Origin: Mesostigma viride
Taxonomy: Eukaryota > Streptophyta > Mesostigmatophyceae > Mesostigmatales > Mesostigmataceae
Direction: 5' to 3'
Assembly (NCBI GenBank): GCA_009746045.1
Contig: RPFO01000485.1
Location: 702,383 to 762,382 of the forward strand
DNA: 60,000 nt
Each line of letters opens with the position of its first letter. The stretch's first letter is position 1. Below, in pieces: positions 44,561-56,233 of this stretch. Under the pieces are notes generated by a model. That model was not told the DNA's origin. It was given only the letters and a program-made list of their open reading frames with translations, and did not search any database. A program made the translations under genes and the position numbers.

Positions 44561-45853
44561 CTACTTTTTCCTCGGCCCAGCCGGACGATCCGCCAGTTCT
44601 CGCCGCCCGGGGGAGAGGGGTTCCCCGCCTGCCGCTCGTAAACGGCTCCTGTAAGTACGTCGTGCCCCCATCAAAGTCCACCAGCCCATTTTCGCTTTTC
44701 AAGAAGCGCCCTTCAAAGAAACGGTTGATGTACGCCTGCCTCGTTGCATTCAAGCGCGTTGGAGAGAGGCGGTTGTACTCGCAGAATAATACTCGCTTCA
44801 GTTATTCGCCTGGCATTTTTGGGTCCTCGAACACGTTACTTCTGATCAGCTCGAGCCTGCAACGCGTTAATCAAGCTTCTTGTACCCGTTCTGAATTGGT
44901 AGTCATTACGTGTCCGTACGTCTCTGCCGTCTTAAACGTTGAATATCATTGCGCGCTCGCTCGACATTGTATCCGTTCTCGTGTGGCCTCGACGCTCGTG
45001 ATAGAAACCTGACGATGCGCATTTCGTGTCTACCTGGTCAGTGGCCAGTTTCTTCGCCGGACAGGTAAATAAGAACCCATCAAAGCGGCGTCAGACGTAG
45101 GGTCCTTTTTGTACTCGCGGGCGGCGATCCGCGTAAGCTGCGTACGTGTACCTCAGTGGCTTGCTCTCGGCCCTGTCGATTTCCTGTCGAGCATCGCGAC
45201 CTTCAGCTCATTGACTCGAGCCAGCGTACGCGTCCGTCACGTCGCTGTGGGAGCCTCTTCTCAGGTGGCATCATTCGATACACCCCGTTTACACTCCGAG
45301 CAAGGTTCTTCTCGTTTTCCTCCCCCCCCTCCCAACGCACCCTTTCGAGTGTGCGAGCTTGCGTTTGGGTTCGAGTTCGTGGACGACGCGCAGGGACACG
45401 CGGTGTCTGCAGGCAGTCGGACTGAATTTCGTCCTGCGAGCACCCCATTTTGTCAAGGAGAACTCGCAGCCTGCCGACTGTACCCCTTCGCGGTTTGCGC
45501 GTCCCCGCCGCGCTCTCTCGAGGGCCTGCCAGAGCTCGTGATGCTCTGGCGGCATCCTCTGCGGCTGACGGCCTCGTCGAGGCCGTATTCCATCAGTAGG
45601 TCGCGCAGGCGTTCCTCTGGTGCGGGTGGCTCCGCGCGAGGTTGGAGAGGTCGCCTGCAAGCCGATTTTTCCGCGCCACTCGGGGTTATTTGCGATCCAT
45701 CGGTCCACTGGGAATTCCAAGCCTCTTGAACCTTGCTTTTCGCCGAGATGCCAGTTCGTCTTGGTCGCGGGCGATTGCTCGCCTCTTCGCCTGGCCCGTC
45801 GCCATTGCTCGCGACGCTTCCTCTACGTCACCGTTCATCTGATGACTGAACAT
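44561..45853 (-). pseudogene. Copy 2 tyrosine recombinase, many frameshifts
   Basis: Collinear with the recombinase of copy 1 from stop (44561) to start (45853). The frame changes dozens of times. The MGHDV-type motif region is replaced by a shifted reading around 44650. Confidence 0.8.
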
Positions 45854-46204
45854 GAGACAATTTTTGCTCGGAGGCTTTTATACCCTACGGGGTGGATTCC
45901 TTGGCGCCCTAGAGGCCGTTTCGGTTCGTTGTCGTTTTCCGTTTTGGAGGGTGAGCGCCACGTGGACCGCCTGCGGATCGCCCACCAAGGCTGAGAGATG
46001 GCCAATCGGGATTTCGGGCTCATGTCGTGACAAGTGGACGAATCGTGTCGTAGGTGCCTGCTCTTGAAGGATCCTGACGACACGTTCCTAGAGTTTTTCT
46101 GCCCCAGTCGAGAACCCGAACAAATATCGGAGGAGGATGCTTGGGTGTCCAACACGTACTCCTTCTCGGCCGCCTGCGTATCGTTTGGTGGACGGAATAT
46201 CCAT
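45706..46204 (-). pseudogene. Copy 2 AT-hook gene
   Basis: Collinear with the copy 1 AT-hook gene. The start (46204) is recognisable and the frame is broken by indels. Confidence 0.65.
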
Positions 46205-46227
46205 TAGTATATCATGTTCAGAGAAAA

Positions 46228-47130
46228 TTATCTTTAGTCGAGAGAAATGTATGAAGTTTCGACGAAACATTTTTTTCGGGTCGCCTGGTCGAAGTCGACG
46301 CAAAGAAGTCGTGAGGATTCGTCCTTGACGCGTGTCCCATAGCGCCGAGAAACTCATCCGGCGCCACAGACCCGCGCCTCTCTTCCGCGAATCTGTCCGC
46401 GGCTCGATGGTCCTTCTCTGAACAGCGCAAGAAACGATATATGTCGCCTCGGCACTGCTCGTGGTACGCCCCGCTTGGACGCCTGCTGTCAGAAAATCAT
46501 GTCGTTGAGGAAGTGTCTGTGTTTGGAACGCGAAAGCCGCAAACAGCGTTTTGCTAGAGCTCTGATAGAGGGCACTGCCTTGCATGTCGTCTATCAGAAT
46601 GAGCGACGAAGGAGGACCGCTGCTCGAAACCCTTGTCGCAGGTTATCCCAGTTCATTGCAATCAAGGCGTAGTACATGGAGAGGTTCCATGAGTTCTGCG
46701 TTTTTTTCCCATCCACGTATTCTGCGTTGAACGTTTCCCAGACCTTTGAAGATCGTCCTTTTGTACCTCTCGTATTCGTGGAGGTCAGACTTTATATGAG
46801 TCTATCATTCCCATCGAATGCCAGGTATAGAGGTAGACTTCCATCGTCATAGCTGGTTCCGGGAGCTTTCATTGTATTTTGGCTCCGTGTGGGCACTCCC
46901 TGAAATGAGGTACAGCTTGTCGAATGAGTTTTAGCAAAGTTAAGCCTTCGCCATGTTTGACTGCCGATGTAGTTTTCCCAAGGACCGTCGAGCTCCGCAG
47001 AAGGTTTGCGATGAAATTGAAGACTCGGCATATTCGGTGGAGAGGACCTGGATGGCGGCGTATCGTTGCTTGATGTCTTTGTTCTCAAGTGAATTGAATT
47101 CGTCGCTCTTCGATTGATAGCCATTATCAT
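46228..47130 (-). pseudogene. Copy 2 packaging ATPase
   Basis: Starts at 47130. The Walker A area (GARRSGK in copy 1) reads GARRSLGKLHRQ because of an inserted AGG near 46981, and the Walker B area is likewise shifted. Collinear to the stop equivalent at 46228. Confidence 0.8.
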
Positions 47131-47142
47131 TCTGAAGACAGT

Positions 47143-47693
47143 TTAATCGTCCAGACTTAGCAAAAGGAGAGACGCGCGATGGCGGCCATGCGCATCTCGT
47201 ATGGGCTGTCATCGCGACAGGGGGCGGTGCGTGGAGGTGGGACGGCTGTCGGGTCTTGATCGGGGTGGCGGAAGTCCGGCTCTGTCTCCTTAGGGCTTCG
47301 ACCCCGTCTTGGTTTTGCGTGTCGGCGGGGTTGAGGCGACGGAATCTTCAGCAGAAGGCGTTTCAATCCGCGATTTGTTACGAGCTTTCTTGCCAGCTCG
47401 AGTTCGACTAGCCTTGCCGGTCTGAATCTTCCAATTCCTTTGCAAGGACCTTCGTTTTCTTTTATCTCTGCCTGCCTTTTCTTCGTTTCGTCTCTTCTCC
47501 CTCTCGGCTTTTGCGCTGTTGCTGGTAAAACCCTCATTTTGTCGCGAAGGGCTTTTTTCTGTCATCATTCAGCGCGGTTGTCCCTTTCGAATTGTCTTGG
47601 ACCAGGTTCAACCTGCTCTTCCCGCGTCTCGGCGAAGGGTTTCGTCTTGGTAGCTCGTTGGGGTCTCTAAGCCTCAGAGCCATGTTTATAGTT
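47143..47693 (-). pseudogene. Copy 2 coiled-coil gene
   Basis: Fragments such as AKAEREKRRNEEKA remain in separate frames. Start equivalent at 47693. Confidence 0.75.
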
Positions 47694-47708
47694 CTAGGTA
47701 GATAATAA

Positions 47709-49374
47709 ATGGTCGTTCTAAACAACATTGTTTAGCAGACCGGGACCAATCTCGCCAGCCGGGTTAACTTCTCGACCCTGAAATGGAGGAGCGTGGTTCT
47801 AACATCGAAACAGACATAGATGGGCTCAAGCTAGCGTGACTACTTCTTGGCATTTCACATCCATTCGATGAGTCAGCTCTCTTGTCGACGGAATTCAAAT
47901 TTTCTACCCGAGCCAGCGAACAAATGTGCGACTCGGAAGACAATTACGACGACGAAGACCGCAAGCGAACCCATCGGAACTTGCTTAACAGTCTCGTCGT
48001 GAATGGGTATTCCTATTTTAAATCAGGGACTACTTAGTCGACGATCTCACTTCTAAATTAACCTTACCTTACGGCTCGAAAGTGGGAGGACCCAGTACCA
48101 CGTCTTCGACTTTAGCCCTGATACGTTGCGTAGACCCTGGTGGCATGAGTCCATGACCCGCGCCAATTGGACTACCTTTTGACCAACACGGGGTAGGCAA
48201 AACGTCGATAGCTAACTTGAACGGGGATTTCGTCCTCATCTCGAAGACGGGCACGACCGTGTGCACCAAAACGCGATTCAAACGTATCAATGACCAGGAG
48301 TGCGAGTCCAGCTGCCCTACAACGCTTACGAATGGCGACAGCGAAGTGGAGATCTGTAAGTTCACCTACGCGACTATACCACACGACCCCAGGCGCGAGC
48401 CGAAGAGCGTGTGGACGGAGAGGTAGGCATATCCATTATCTTTCCGACTCTTTCTATGGTCTCGGCGGATCCGATTTAACGGCCTCCCTCTCCGCGTGAG
48501 TTGTTGTCTTCGCCACGATTCGCGACGACAAACCGCCGCCTCTCACTAACTTGGGAGATCCTTTCACCATCACGCGTAAACATACTCGCCACTGAACGGA
48601 CTGGCGAATGGGTCCGATTGACCCTGTGAACGCCACTCTACTTGGTAGCACCAATCCAACCACCGCTAATTGGGAAGGTCGGTAGAGGGAACGACCCTCA
48701 AACAGGGCAAAAGATTGGACGACCGCTCGCATACCCAACGCCAAACTTCCCCATCAGGTGGTACATGAATTCCACCCAGCTTCACGCCGACCACTTCCGA
48801 CCATACGGCGGAGTACTCCCTCTCGCAAAACGGGGACTGCGCGGGGAAGACGCCGTAATCACCGCGCCAGTCGCGCAGATAGTAACAAGTATAAAACTAC
48901 GAAGATAGACGTCTACAACGACTCGACCCTCACCTCCTACACCACCCACAAAAGGAAGGGTGATGGTATGTCGTTTCAAAAATGAGCCAACTGCACTCCG
49001 GCATCCGGACACCAGTTTCCTACATTTCATATCTAAAACCCTGTAAAAATCGCGATCAAAAGGCGTCTACAGCGGACCATGATGTGGTGGGGAATAGTCG
49101 TTGCCTCCTTCTCACGTTTTCATCTGTTGGCGAACGGGAGTATCTCAAGGAGGCCTTGGATGGGCCTTGAAGGACAACAACGTTTCAAAAAATCCATCCC
49201 GAGGCGATGATGTAGGAACTCAGATAGCAGGATTATAACCGCAAAGAGCTGCGCCAAACTGTCAGGGGGAACATGAGATATACGGGCCTGTTACGAACTC
49301 TTCATTCCCTAGAATCGTTCTCGCCGCCACTCTGTGACCGCGTTGCAAACAGAAGCGACGAATATTTACTTTGA
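47709..49374 (+). pseudogene. Copy 2 large virion-type gene
   Basis: Collinear with the 539-residue gene. Start ATG at 47709, final TTTGA at 49374, no long frame. About 46 bp longer than the copy 1 gene, so insertions outnumber deletions. Confidence 0.8.
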
Positions 49375-49523
49375 AGGGTCTCTGAAAAAATCTATATCGT
49401 AAAAACAGCCACTCCTGCAGCCTACAAAGTTGGTTTTTTCAGAGCGCTCATAGACGGGCCCTTTCTTTCTGTAGTTTTCAACTAATCTTGGGAGCAACGA
49501 CGCCTGATTTTGTCGCGAAACAC

Positions 49524-50095
49524 TATGTCTTTGACGAATAAAATATCACCCGGCCAACACAGATGCCCATCAGAACTGGAGAAGAAATCGGCAACGGACG
49601 CATTGGGGTATGCTGGTATCAATCCTCCACCACAGTGGACTATGCACGACCTGTTTGACAAAACCAAAAGTCAAAGTTTCGATACACGTTAGAACTCAAC
49701 CTGGAGGAACAACAAAAAACAGCTAGCTGGTGGCATTCGAAGAAAAATCGAGGAAAAGTTACGTTATATATCAAAAAACAACTCCTCAAAAAAACTGAGT
49801 GAAAATACCAAAAGCTCAAACTCGGTCCGGTATATTTACAGCCATCCCGACAGACATTATTGACCCGTACATTCCGGATGCCCATCCGACCAATTTCTAA
49901 ACTTGAGCGGCAGAGTACCACGCGCGCATGTCTGGCCCATCCAAGATAACCTTCAGGACATAGAGTTCGACTCCCTAAAAACCAACGAATCCTCTCCGGG
50001 CGTACCACGGGCCGTTGGAGACGGGTTGGAGTTGCGTCACAGGTCCAACCTCGTCGCAGGAATTTGTAGCATTTTGTGCAAATTAATAGCGTCAC
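49524..50095 (+). pseudogene. Copy 2 structural-type gene, 5' part
   Basis: Starts with the same MSLTNK and stops at the junction. In 49903-50112 one frame stays open through a region that is closed in copy 1 (LQDIEFDSLKTNESS, GDGLELRHRSNLVAG), which helps show how the intact gene would read. Confidence 0.65.
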
Positions 50096-50107
50096 AAAAC
50101 CCCCGTA
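50095..50107. other. Copy 2 / copy 3 junction at microhomology
   Basis: CAAAACCCGTA occurs both inside the structural gene (41468-41478) and at the left end (33009-33019). The junction reads CAAAACCCCCGTA, then left-end sequence (GTTAGCTTAGTAAATTTAGT) follows. This is an 11-bp microhomology join with two extra C. Confidence 0.85.
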
Positions 50108-50271
50108 GTTAGCTTAGTAAATTTAGTAAGGTGCTGGAGGGTCGAGCAGTGCGTGGGAGTTGGCGGACCCGGCGAGGGCCGCGCGGCGGGGTGAGGTGAC
50201 GTCTGGGGGTCCATCTGAAAGCGGAAGGACCATCGATTGACACGTGAAAAATCGTTTCATTAAAATATTAC

Positions 50272-52938
50272 TTACGAAGGGCAATACCGCCATCCAATAA
50301 AACAATTCGGCCTGGAACCGTCGCTCAACTTGTACTGAGTCAGCCTGCAGCCCAGAACCGCCTTTGCCTCGTCTCCAAATAATTTCGCCTTGTAGCTATC
50401 CATACCAGTCGAAGCAATGTACTCGTCGAGAAGAACCTTTGACAGGCACTGCCTCTCCGCTGCACTTGACGAGCTCGCCGCTTTTCTTTAGCTCCTCGAT
50501 AAAGGCACCACACCATCAGACGAAACCTTCGAGTCCGTCTTCAGGACTCGCATCTCCTCCGACCTAGGCGGCCACCTCTCGTCCTTGCTAGTTGCTGCCA
50601 GGTATACTACGCACTCTCTAATCGAAATCGCCATCAATCCTAACGCAAACTCCTTGCGCGAGTGCCCAGTGTGGTGTCGATGAGCTTCATGTGCTGACGC
50701 TCAGGTTCCGCGTCAATTTCCTCCGCGTGCAAAACTTGCTCACGAAAGGGTACATGACAGCGCGGTCCCACAACCCCTCGCAGTGCTCGTCAAATTTCAC
50801 GTCGTTGTTGTGTCCAAAATAGCTTGAACGTCGTAGGAAATTGCACGTACTCGTTCGAGTGGAGAGCACGCGCCTTCAGGACCCGTTGCCAGTGATATTC
50901 TTGAATTTCGACGCCACGATAGGGACGTTGCGCTGGAGCTCGTTCGTCAAACGCGCATGCCGCGCATTCCAAAACTTCTGGCGTCGCCACATCACTGTCC
51001 CGCTCCTGCGAAGTGTAGAAAGCAGCACGAACGTGTCCGTTGTCGCCGTATGCCTCTCTGATTACTTTCATCAGGAAGCCCTTCCCGTTCCGTCCTGAAC
51101 CCTTCCAAAAGTATCCTTGCTCGTCACGATTGTCCCCCACCATCAGTGAGCCAAGGAAACGCTTAAAGTGGGCCCGGGTCACCTCGTCTGGGAAAATTTC
51201 CTCCAACTTCACTTCCATAGCACAAGTGTCGGCGTCTGGCGTGTAGGGAATTCTCATCTGCTTGGAAAGCATGTCGTCGGGCCGTCCAGGGCGCAGGGTC
51301 ATTGTAGTAAGTTCCAGCACCCCGTTAGTGAAGCACAGGAGGTATGGATTTTGTCTAGCCGCTCCACGAAGTCCGTTGGCTCGGCGTATATGATCCCTGA
51401 CCTCGTTGCGGATGTAGTTGATGTAAGGACCGTCACGCAAGTTGCGAGAGATCTTCGCAGCGGAATCTGCCAGGGCATCAAAGTACGCCGCCTTCTTGTC
51501 GTCACCTAGATGCTCGGCCTTGTCACGCCGTTCAGAAAAATAGCGTGCCACCTCCTCGTACTTTAACTTGAGCTTGTCCATCTCCGATGGCGTTCCGCAG
51601 AGGTTCGTCAGTCATCAGCTGGCGCCACCTGTGGTCCCTGAAATTCCACAACGACCCACCGCTGTACCGCCAAGTCCCAGCAAATCCCACCACACAGGCC
51701 TCGGCTACACCGCGATGAGAATTCTCGAAGTGCGCGAGGATGTATGACGTCGTGGCGTCCTCGGATGGGAAAAGCAAAGACTTGAGTTCGTCGCCGAGAG
51801 CGACAACTTCGCTCGAGAAGTCGCGGCAGTCCGAGTCGTGGCATTTCTGAACGATGCCGTCACGCGATACGACGAGGTAAGTGTGGTTGCTCCCGTGCTC
51901 GCGGCCAGCTCCGAGGCACAAGTGGCTGAACGTGCGCAGGACGTAGTTGTCACGGTCCTTCGAGTAGTGAAGGCTCGCAGCATCCAGCGCGTGGTCTTCA
52001 AAATTCGGGTAACGCTCGGTCCACCTGGCCACGATGCGCGAAGTGACGTTGGCGATGTCGTCACTGTCCAGGTGCGTGATTTCGTCGCTGCTAGTGGCGA
52101 AAACCCTCGTCGAAGGGCGTCCAACGTCACGCTTGCCACCGCTCGACTTTTTCCCTTTTTTTGCTGGAGGCTCGAGACCGTCGATCAAGTCGTCGACAGG
52201 CAGCCACTTTGCATCGTCGTCCACCAATTGAGCGACAAACGTTTCGATGGGCTCGTTGTCGTCAACGGGAGAGAGAATTGGGCATCCTGGCTCGACGTCC
52301 TTCGTGTTATACACACAGTTCAGCAATCGGCCGTCGTTGTAAATGGAATCGTCCCATCCGGGGAGCTGCAGAAGTTTGGCCTTCATGAGACGCCCCATAT
52401 CCTTCACCGTCACTTTCCAACCCTTCACGTAGACACGGAACGAGTACTTGAACGTCCTCTTGCCCTTGGTTTCGACCCAACGCGGACGACGCGTGAGTAC
52501 TTTGACGTTCTCATGGTTGATGTTACAATTTTCGAAGACGTCGTTGATGATGTCGTCGACGGTGACTCCCGGCTCTCCTTCCTCGTGATCGAATTTGAGG
52601 TCGTAATCGAGATATGGCTTGACAACATCGTCTTCTTTTAGAACCTCGCACCAATGGCCGCCAGCGCGAATGAGCCTGAGCGCTTCGTTAGCGGATAGCT
52701 CTAGGGCGTTATCGTTCCAGTTCTTAGATTTAATCCTCCGCGCGAGCTTGATCATCTTTGCGGTGATGGGTGGACCGGGAGCCTCCATGGTGGTGTGAGC
52801 GCGAGAGTGCGGATTGTCGTGGGAGAGTCCGCCTTTATTCCCGTGGGAGATCTCCCACGAGGAATCGAATCGTGTCGGCTTGTCGGTTACGTCGTGTCGG
52901 TCGACCGTGTCGTCATGCAGGTTGAAGTTCGAGACCAT
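50272..52938 (-). pseudogene. Copy 3 primase-helicase, frameshifted
   Basis: The N-terminal 447 codons (52938 down to about 51595) equal copy 1. A 2-base deletion at about 51590 breaks the frame at LRNAI, and the helicase part continues in 50790-51581 with further deletions near 50660-50960 (in the TNELQ region and after FKLF). The C-terminal frameshift of copy 1 is shared (about 50515). Stop equivalent at 50272. Walker A KGSGRNGKG is still readable. Confidence 0.85.
52842..52859. promoter_or_regulatory. Primase-upstream palindrome, copy 3
   Basis: CGTGGGAGATCTCCCACG as in copy 1. Confidence 0.55.
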
Positions 52939-53136
52939 TCTGGAAGGTTGTATACCGTATGCTTAGAAAAAAAAAGTTTCGATTAAAAAATTTCAGTTCG
53001 TCTAAAAACCACACAGACCCTCGAACCTCGACCCTTGAGAAAAATGGTCCCATGGAACTTTTTTATTTCCTGTATAATGCATGCAGTTTAGGATATCCTT
53101 TTCGACATTCATGAAAATTTCCCACGGGAAAACTGT

Positions 53137-54418
53137 CTACTTTTTCCTCGGCCTCAGCCGACGTCCGCCAGTCTCGCCGCCCTGGGGAGAGGGGTCCCCC
53201 GCCTGCCGCTCGTAAACGGCTCCTGTAAGTACGTCGTGCCCCATCAAGTCACCAGCCCATTTTCGCTTTTTCCACGAAGCGCCCTTCAAGAAACGGGTGA
53301 TGTACGCCTGCCTCGTTGCATCAATGCCGTGGTAGATGCGGTTGTACTTCGCAGAATAATACTCGTGCTTCATGTATTCGCCTGGATTTTTTGGGTCCTC
53401 GAACACGTACTTCTGATCAGCTCGAGCCTGCAACGCGTTAATCAGCTTCTTGTACCCGTCTGGAATTTGGTAGTCGTACGTGCCGTACGTCTCTGCCGTC
53501 TTAAAACGTTGAATTATCATGCGGCGCTCGCTCGGAATGTATCCGTTCTCGTGTGGCTCGAGCTCGCTGATAGAACTGACGATGCGCATTTTGTCGTGGT
53601 CGTACCTGGTCGGTGGCAGTTTCTCGCCGGACAGGTAAATAAGACCCATCAAAGCGGCGTCAGACGTAGGGTCCTTTTTGTACTCGGCGGCGGCGATCCG
53701 CTGGAGCTGCTCGTACGTGTACCTCAGTGGCTTGCTCTCGGCCCTGTCGAATTTCCTGTCGAGATCGCCGACCTTCAGCTCATTGACTCGAGCAGCGTAC
53801 GCGTCCGTCACGTCGCGTGGGAGCCTCTTCTCAGGTGGCATCATTCGATTCACCCCGTTTATCACTCCGAGCAAGTTCTTCTCGTTCTCCCTCCACGCAT
53901 CCTCTTTCGAGTGTGCGAGCTTGCGTTTGGGTTCCGAGGTTTCGTGGACGACGCGCAGGACACGGGCGGTGTCTGCGAGGCAGTCGACTGATTCGTCCTG
54001 CGAGCACCCCATTTTGTCAAGGAGAACTCGCAGCCTGCCGATATACCCCTTCGCGGTTTTGCGCGTCGCCCCGCGCTCTCTCGAGGGCCTGCCAGGCTCG
54101 TGATGCTCTGGCCGGGATCCGCTGCGGCGACGGCCTCGTCGAAGTCCAGTATCGTCCATCAGTAGGTCGCGCAGGCGGTTCCTCGTGGTGCGGTGGCTCC
54201 GGCGAGGGTGGAGAGGTCGCCTGCAAGCCGATTTTTTCCGCGCACTCGGGGTTATTTGCGATCCATCGGTCACTGGGATTCCAGACGCCCTTCTTGACCT
54301 TGCTTTTCGCCGAGATGCAGTTCGTCTGGTCGCGGGCGATTGCTCGCCTCTTCGCCTGGGCCCGTCGCCATTGCTCGCGACGCTCCTCTACGGTCACCGT
54401 CATCTGATGACTGAACAT
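53137..54418 (-). pseudogene. Copy 3 tyrosine recombinase, two 1-base deletions
   Basis: All catalytic residues are present in the frame 53137-54273, but two single-base deletions near 54115 and 54147, within a 40-bp patch that also has substitutions, move the N-terminal 90 codons to another frame. Confidence 0.85.
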
Positions 54419-54764
54419 GAGACAATTTTTTGGCTCGAGGCTTTTTATACCCTACGGGGTGGATCCTTGGGCGCCCTCGAGGCCGTTTCGGTTCGTGTCG
54501 TTTTTCCGTTTTGGAGGGTGAGCGCCCACGTGGACGCCTGCGATCGCCCACCAAGGCGAGGATGGCCAATCGGATTTCGGGGCTCATGTCGTGACAGGTG
54601 GACGGAATCGTGTCGTGGTGGCCTGCTTCTTGAAGGATCCTGACGACACGTTCTAGAGTTTTCTGCCCCAGTCGAGAACCCGAACAATATCGGAGGAGTG
54701 CTTGGGTGTCCAACACGTACTCCTTCTCGGCGCCTGCGTATCGTTTGATGGACGGAATATCCAT
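54270..54764 (-). CDS. Copy 3 AT-hook-like protein
   Basis: 164 codons, open as in copy 1 with an S-T to S-I change near the N-terminus (MDIPSIKRY). Conservation of the frame in both copies supports the call but is weak evidence given the overall identity. Confidence 0.5.
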   Translation of the reverse strand: MDIPSIKRYAGAEKEYVLDTQALLRYCSGSRLGQKTLERVVRILQEAGHHDTIPSTCHDMSPEIRLAILALVGDRRRPRGRSPSKTEKRHEPKRPRGRPRIHPVGYKKPRAKKLSHVQSSDDGDRRGASRAMATGPGEEASNRPRPDELHLGEKQGQEGRLESQ

Positions 54765-54785
54765 AGTATATCATGTTCAGAGAAA

Positions 54786-55670
54786 ATTATTTTATCGAGA
54801 GAAATGTATTGAAGTTTCGACGAAACATTTTTTTCGGGTCGCGCTGGTCGAAGTCGACAGCGAAGAAGTCGTGAGGATCGTCCTTGACGGCGTGGTCCCA
54901 TAGCGCGAGAAACTCATCCGGCGCCACAGCCCCGCGCTCTCTTCCGCGATCTGTCGCGCGGCTCGATGGTCCTTCGTTCTGAACAGCGCAAGAAACGATA
55001 TATTCGCTCGCACTGCTCGTGGTACGCCACCGCTCGTGTACGCCTGTGTCAGGAAAATCATGCTCGTGAGGAAGTGTCTGTGTTTGAACGCGAAAGCCGC
55101 AACAGCGTTTTTGCTAGAGCTCTGATAGAGGGCACTGCCTTGCATGTCGTCTATCAGAATGAGCGACGAAGGAGGACCGTGCTCGAACCTTGTCGCAGGT
55201 TTATCCCAGTTCATTGCATCAAGGCGTAGGTACATGGAGAGGTCCATGAGTTCTGCGTTTTTTTTCCCATCCACGTATTCGCGTTTGAACGTTTCCCAGA
55301 CCTTGAGATCGTCCTTGTACCTCTCGTATTCGTGGAGGTCAGACTTTATATGATCTATCATCCCATCGAATGCCAGGTTAGAGTAGACTTCCATCGTCAT
55401 AGCTGGTTCCGGGAGCTCCTTGTATTTCGGCTCCGTGTGGGCACTCCCTGAAATGAGGTACAGCTTGTCGAATGAGTTGTTAGCAAAGTAAGCCTTCGCC
55501 ATGTTGACTGCCGATGTAGTTTTCCCAGACCGTCGAGCTCCGCAGAAGTTTGCGATGAAATGAAGACTCGGCATATTCGGTGGAGCAGGACGCTGTGGGG
55601 CGTATCGTTGCTTGATGTCTTTGTTCTCAAGTGAATGAATTCGTCGCTCTTCGATGATAGCCATTATCAT
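54786..55670 (-). pseudogene. Copy 3 packaging ATPase, C-terminal frameshift
   Basis: Identical to copy 1 through both Walker motifs. A one-base deletion at about 54929 (CACAGCCCC for CACAGACCCC) replaces the last 45 residues. May be a consensus error. Confidence 0.85.
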
Positions 55671-55682
55671 TCTGAAGACATT

Positions 55683-56209
55683 TTAATCGTCCAGACTAGC
55701 AAGGAGAGACGCGCGGATGGCGGCCATGCGCATCTCGTATGGCGTCATCGCGACAGGTGGCGGTGGTGGAGGTGGGAGCTGTCGGGTCTTGATCGGGGGT
55801 GGCGGAGAGTCCGGCTCTGTCTCCTTGGGCTTTCGACCCCGTCTTGGTTTTGGCGTGTCGGCGGGGGTTGAGGCGACGGAATCTTCAGCGAGAAGGCGTT
55901 CAATCCGCGATTTGTTACGGCTTCTTGCAGCTCGAGTTCGACTAGCCTTTGCCGCTGAATCTCCAATTCCTTTGCAAGGACCTTTCGTTTCGTTATCTCT
56001 GCCTCCTTTTCTTCGTTTCGTCTCTTCTCCCTCTCGGCTTTTGCGCGTTGCTGGTAAACCCTCATTTTGTCGCGAAGGGCTTTTTTCTGTTCATCATTCA
56101 GCGGTTGTCCCTTTCGAATTGTCTTGACCAGGTCAACCTGCTCTTCCCGCGTCTCGGCGAAGGTTTCGTCTTGGTAGCTCGTTGGGGTCTCTGAAGCCTC
56201 AGAGGCCAT
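55683..56209 (-). pseudogene. Copy 3 coiled-coil gene, frameshifted
   Basis: A 2-base deletion at about 55919 (TTACGGCTT for TTACGAGCTT) shifts the Pro-rich tail. The coiled-coil part is unchanged. Confidence 0.8.
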
Positions 56210-56233
56210 GTTTATATTCTAGGTAGATAATAA

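Larger units (their letters stand above)
43970..50095. mobile_element. Polinton-like virus, copy 2 (partial, indel-ridden)
   Basis: Same gene order and orientation as copy 1 from the 5' end of the primase to the middle of the broken structural gene. It differs mainly by single-base insertions and deletions every 10-30 bp, many in homopolymers, with relatively few substitutions. No gene has an intact frame. Confidence 0.85.
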
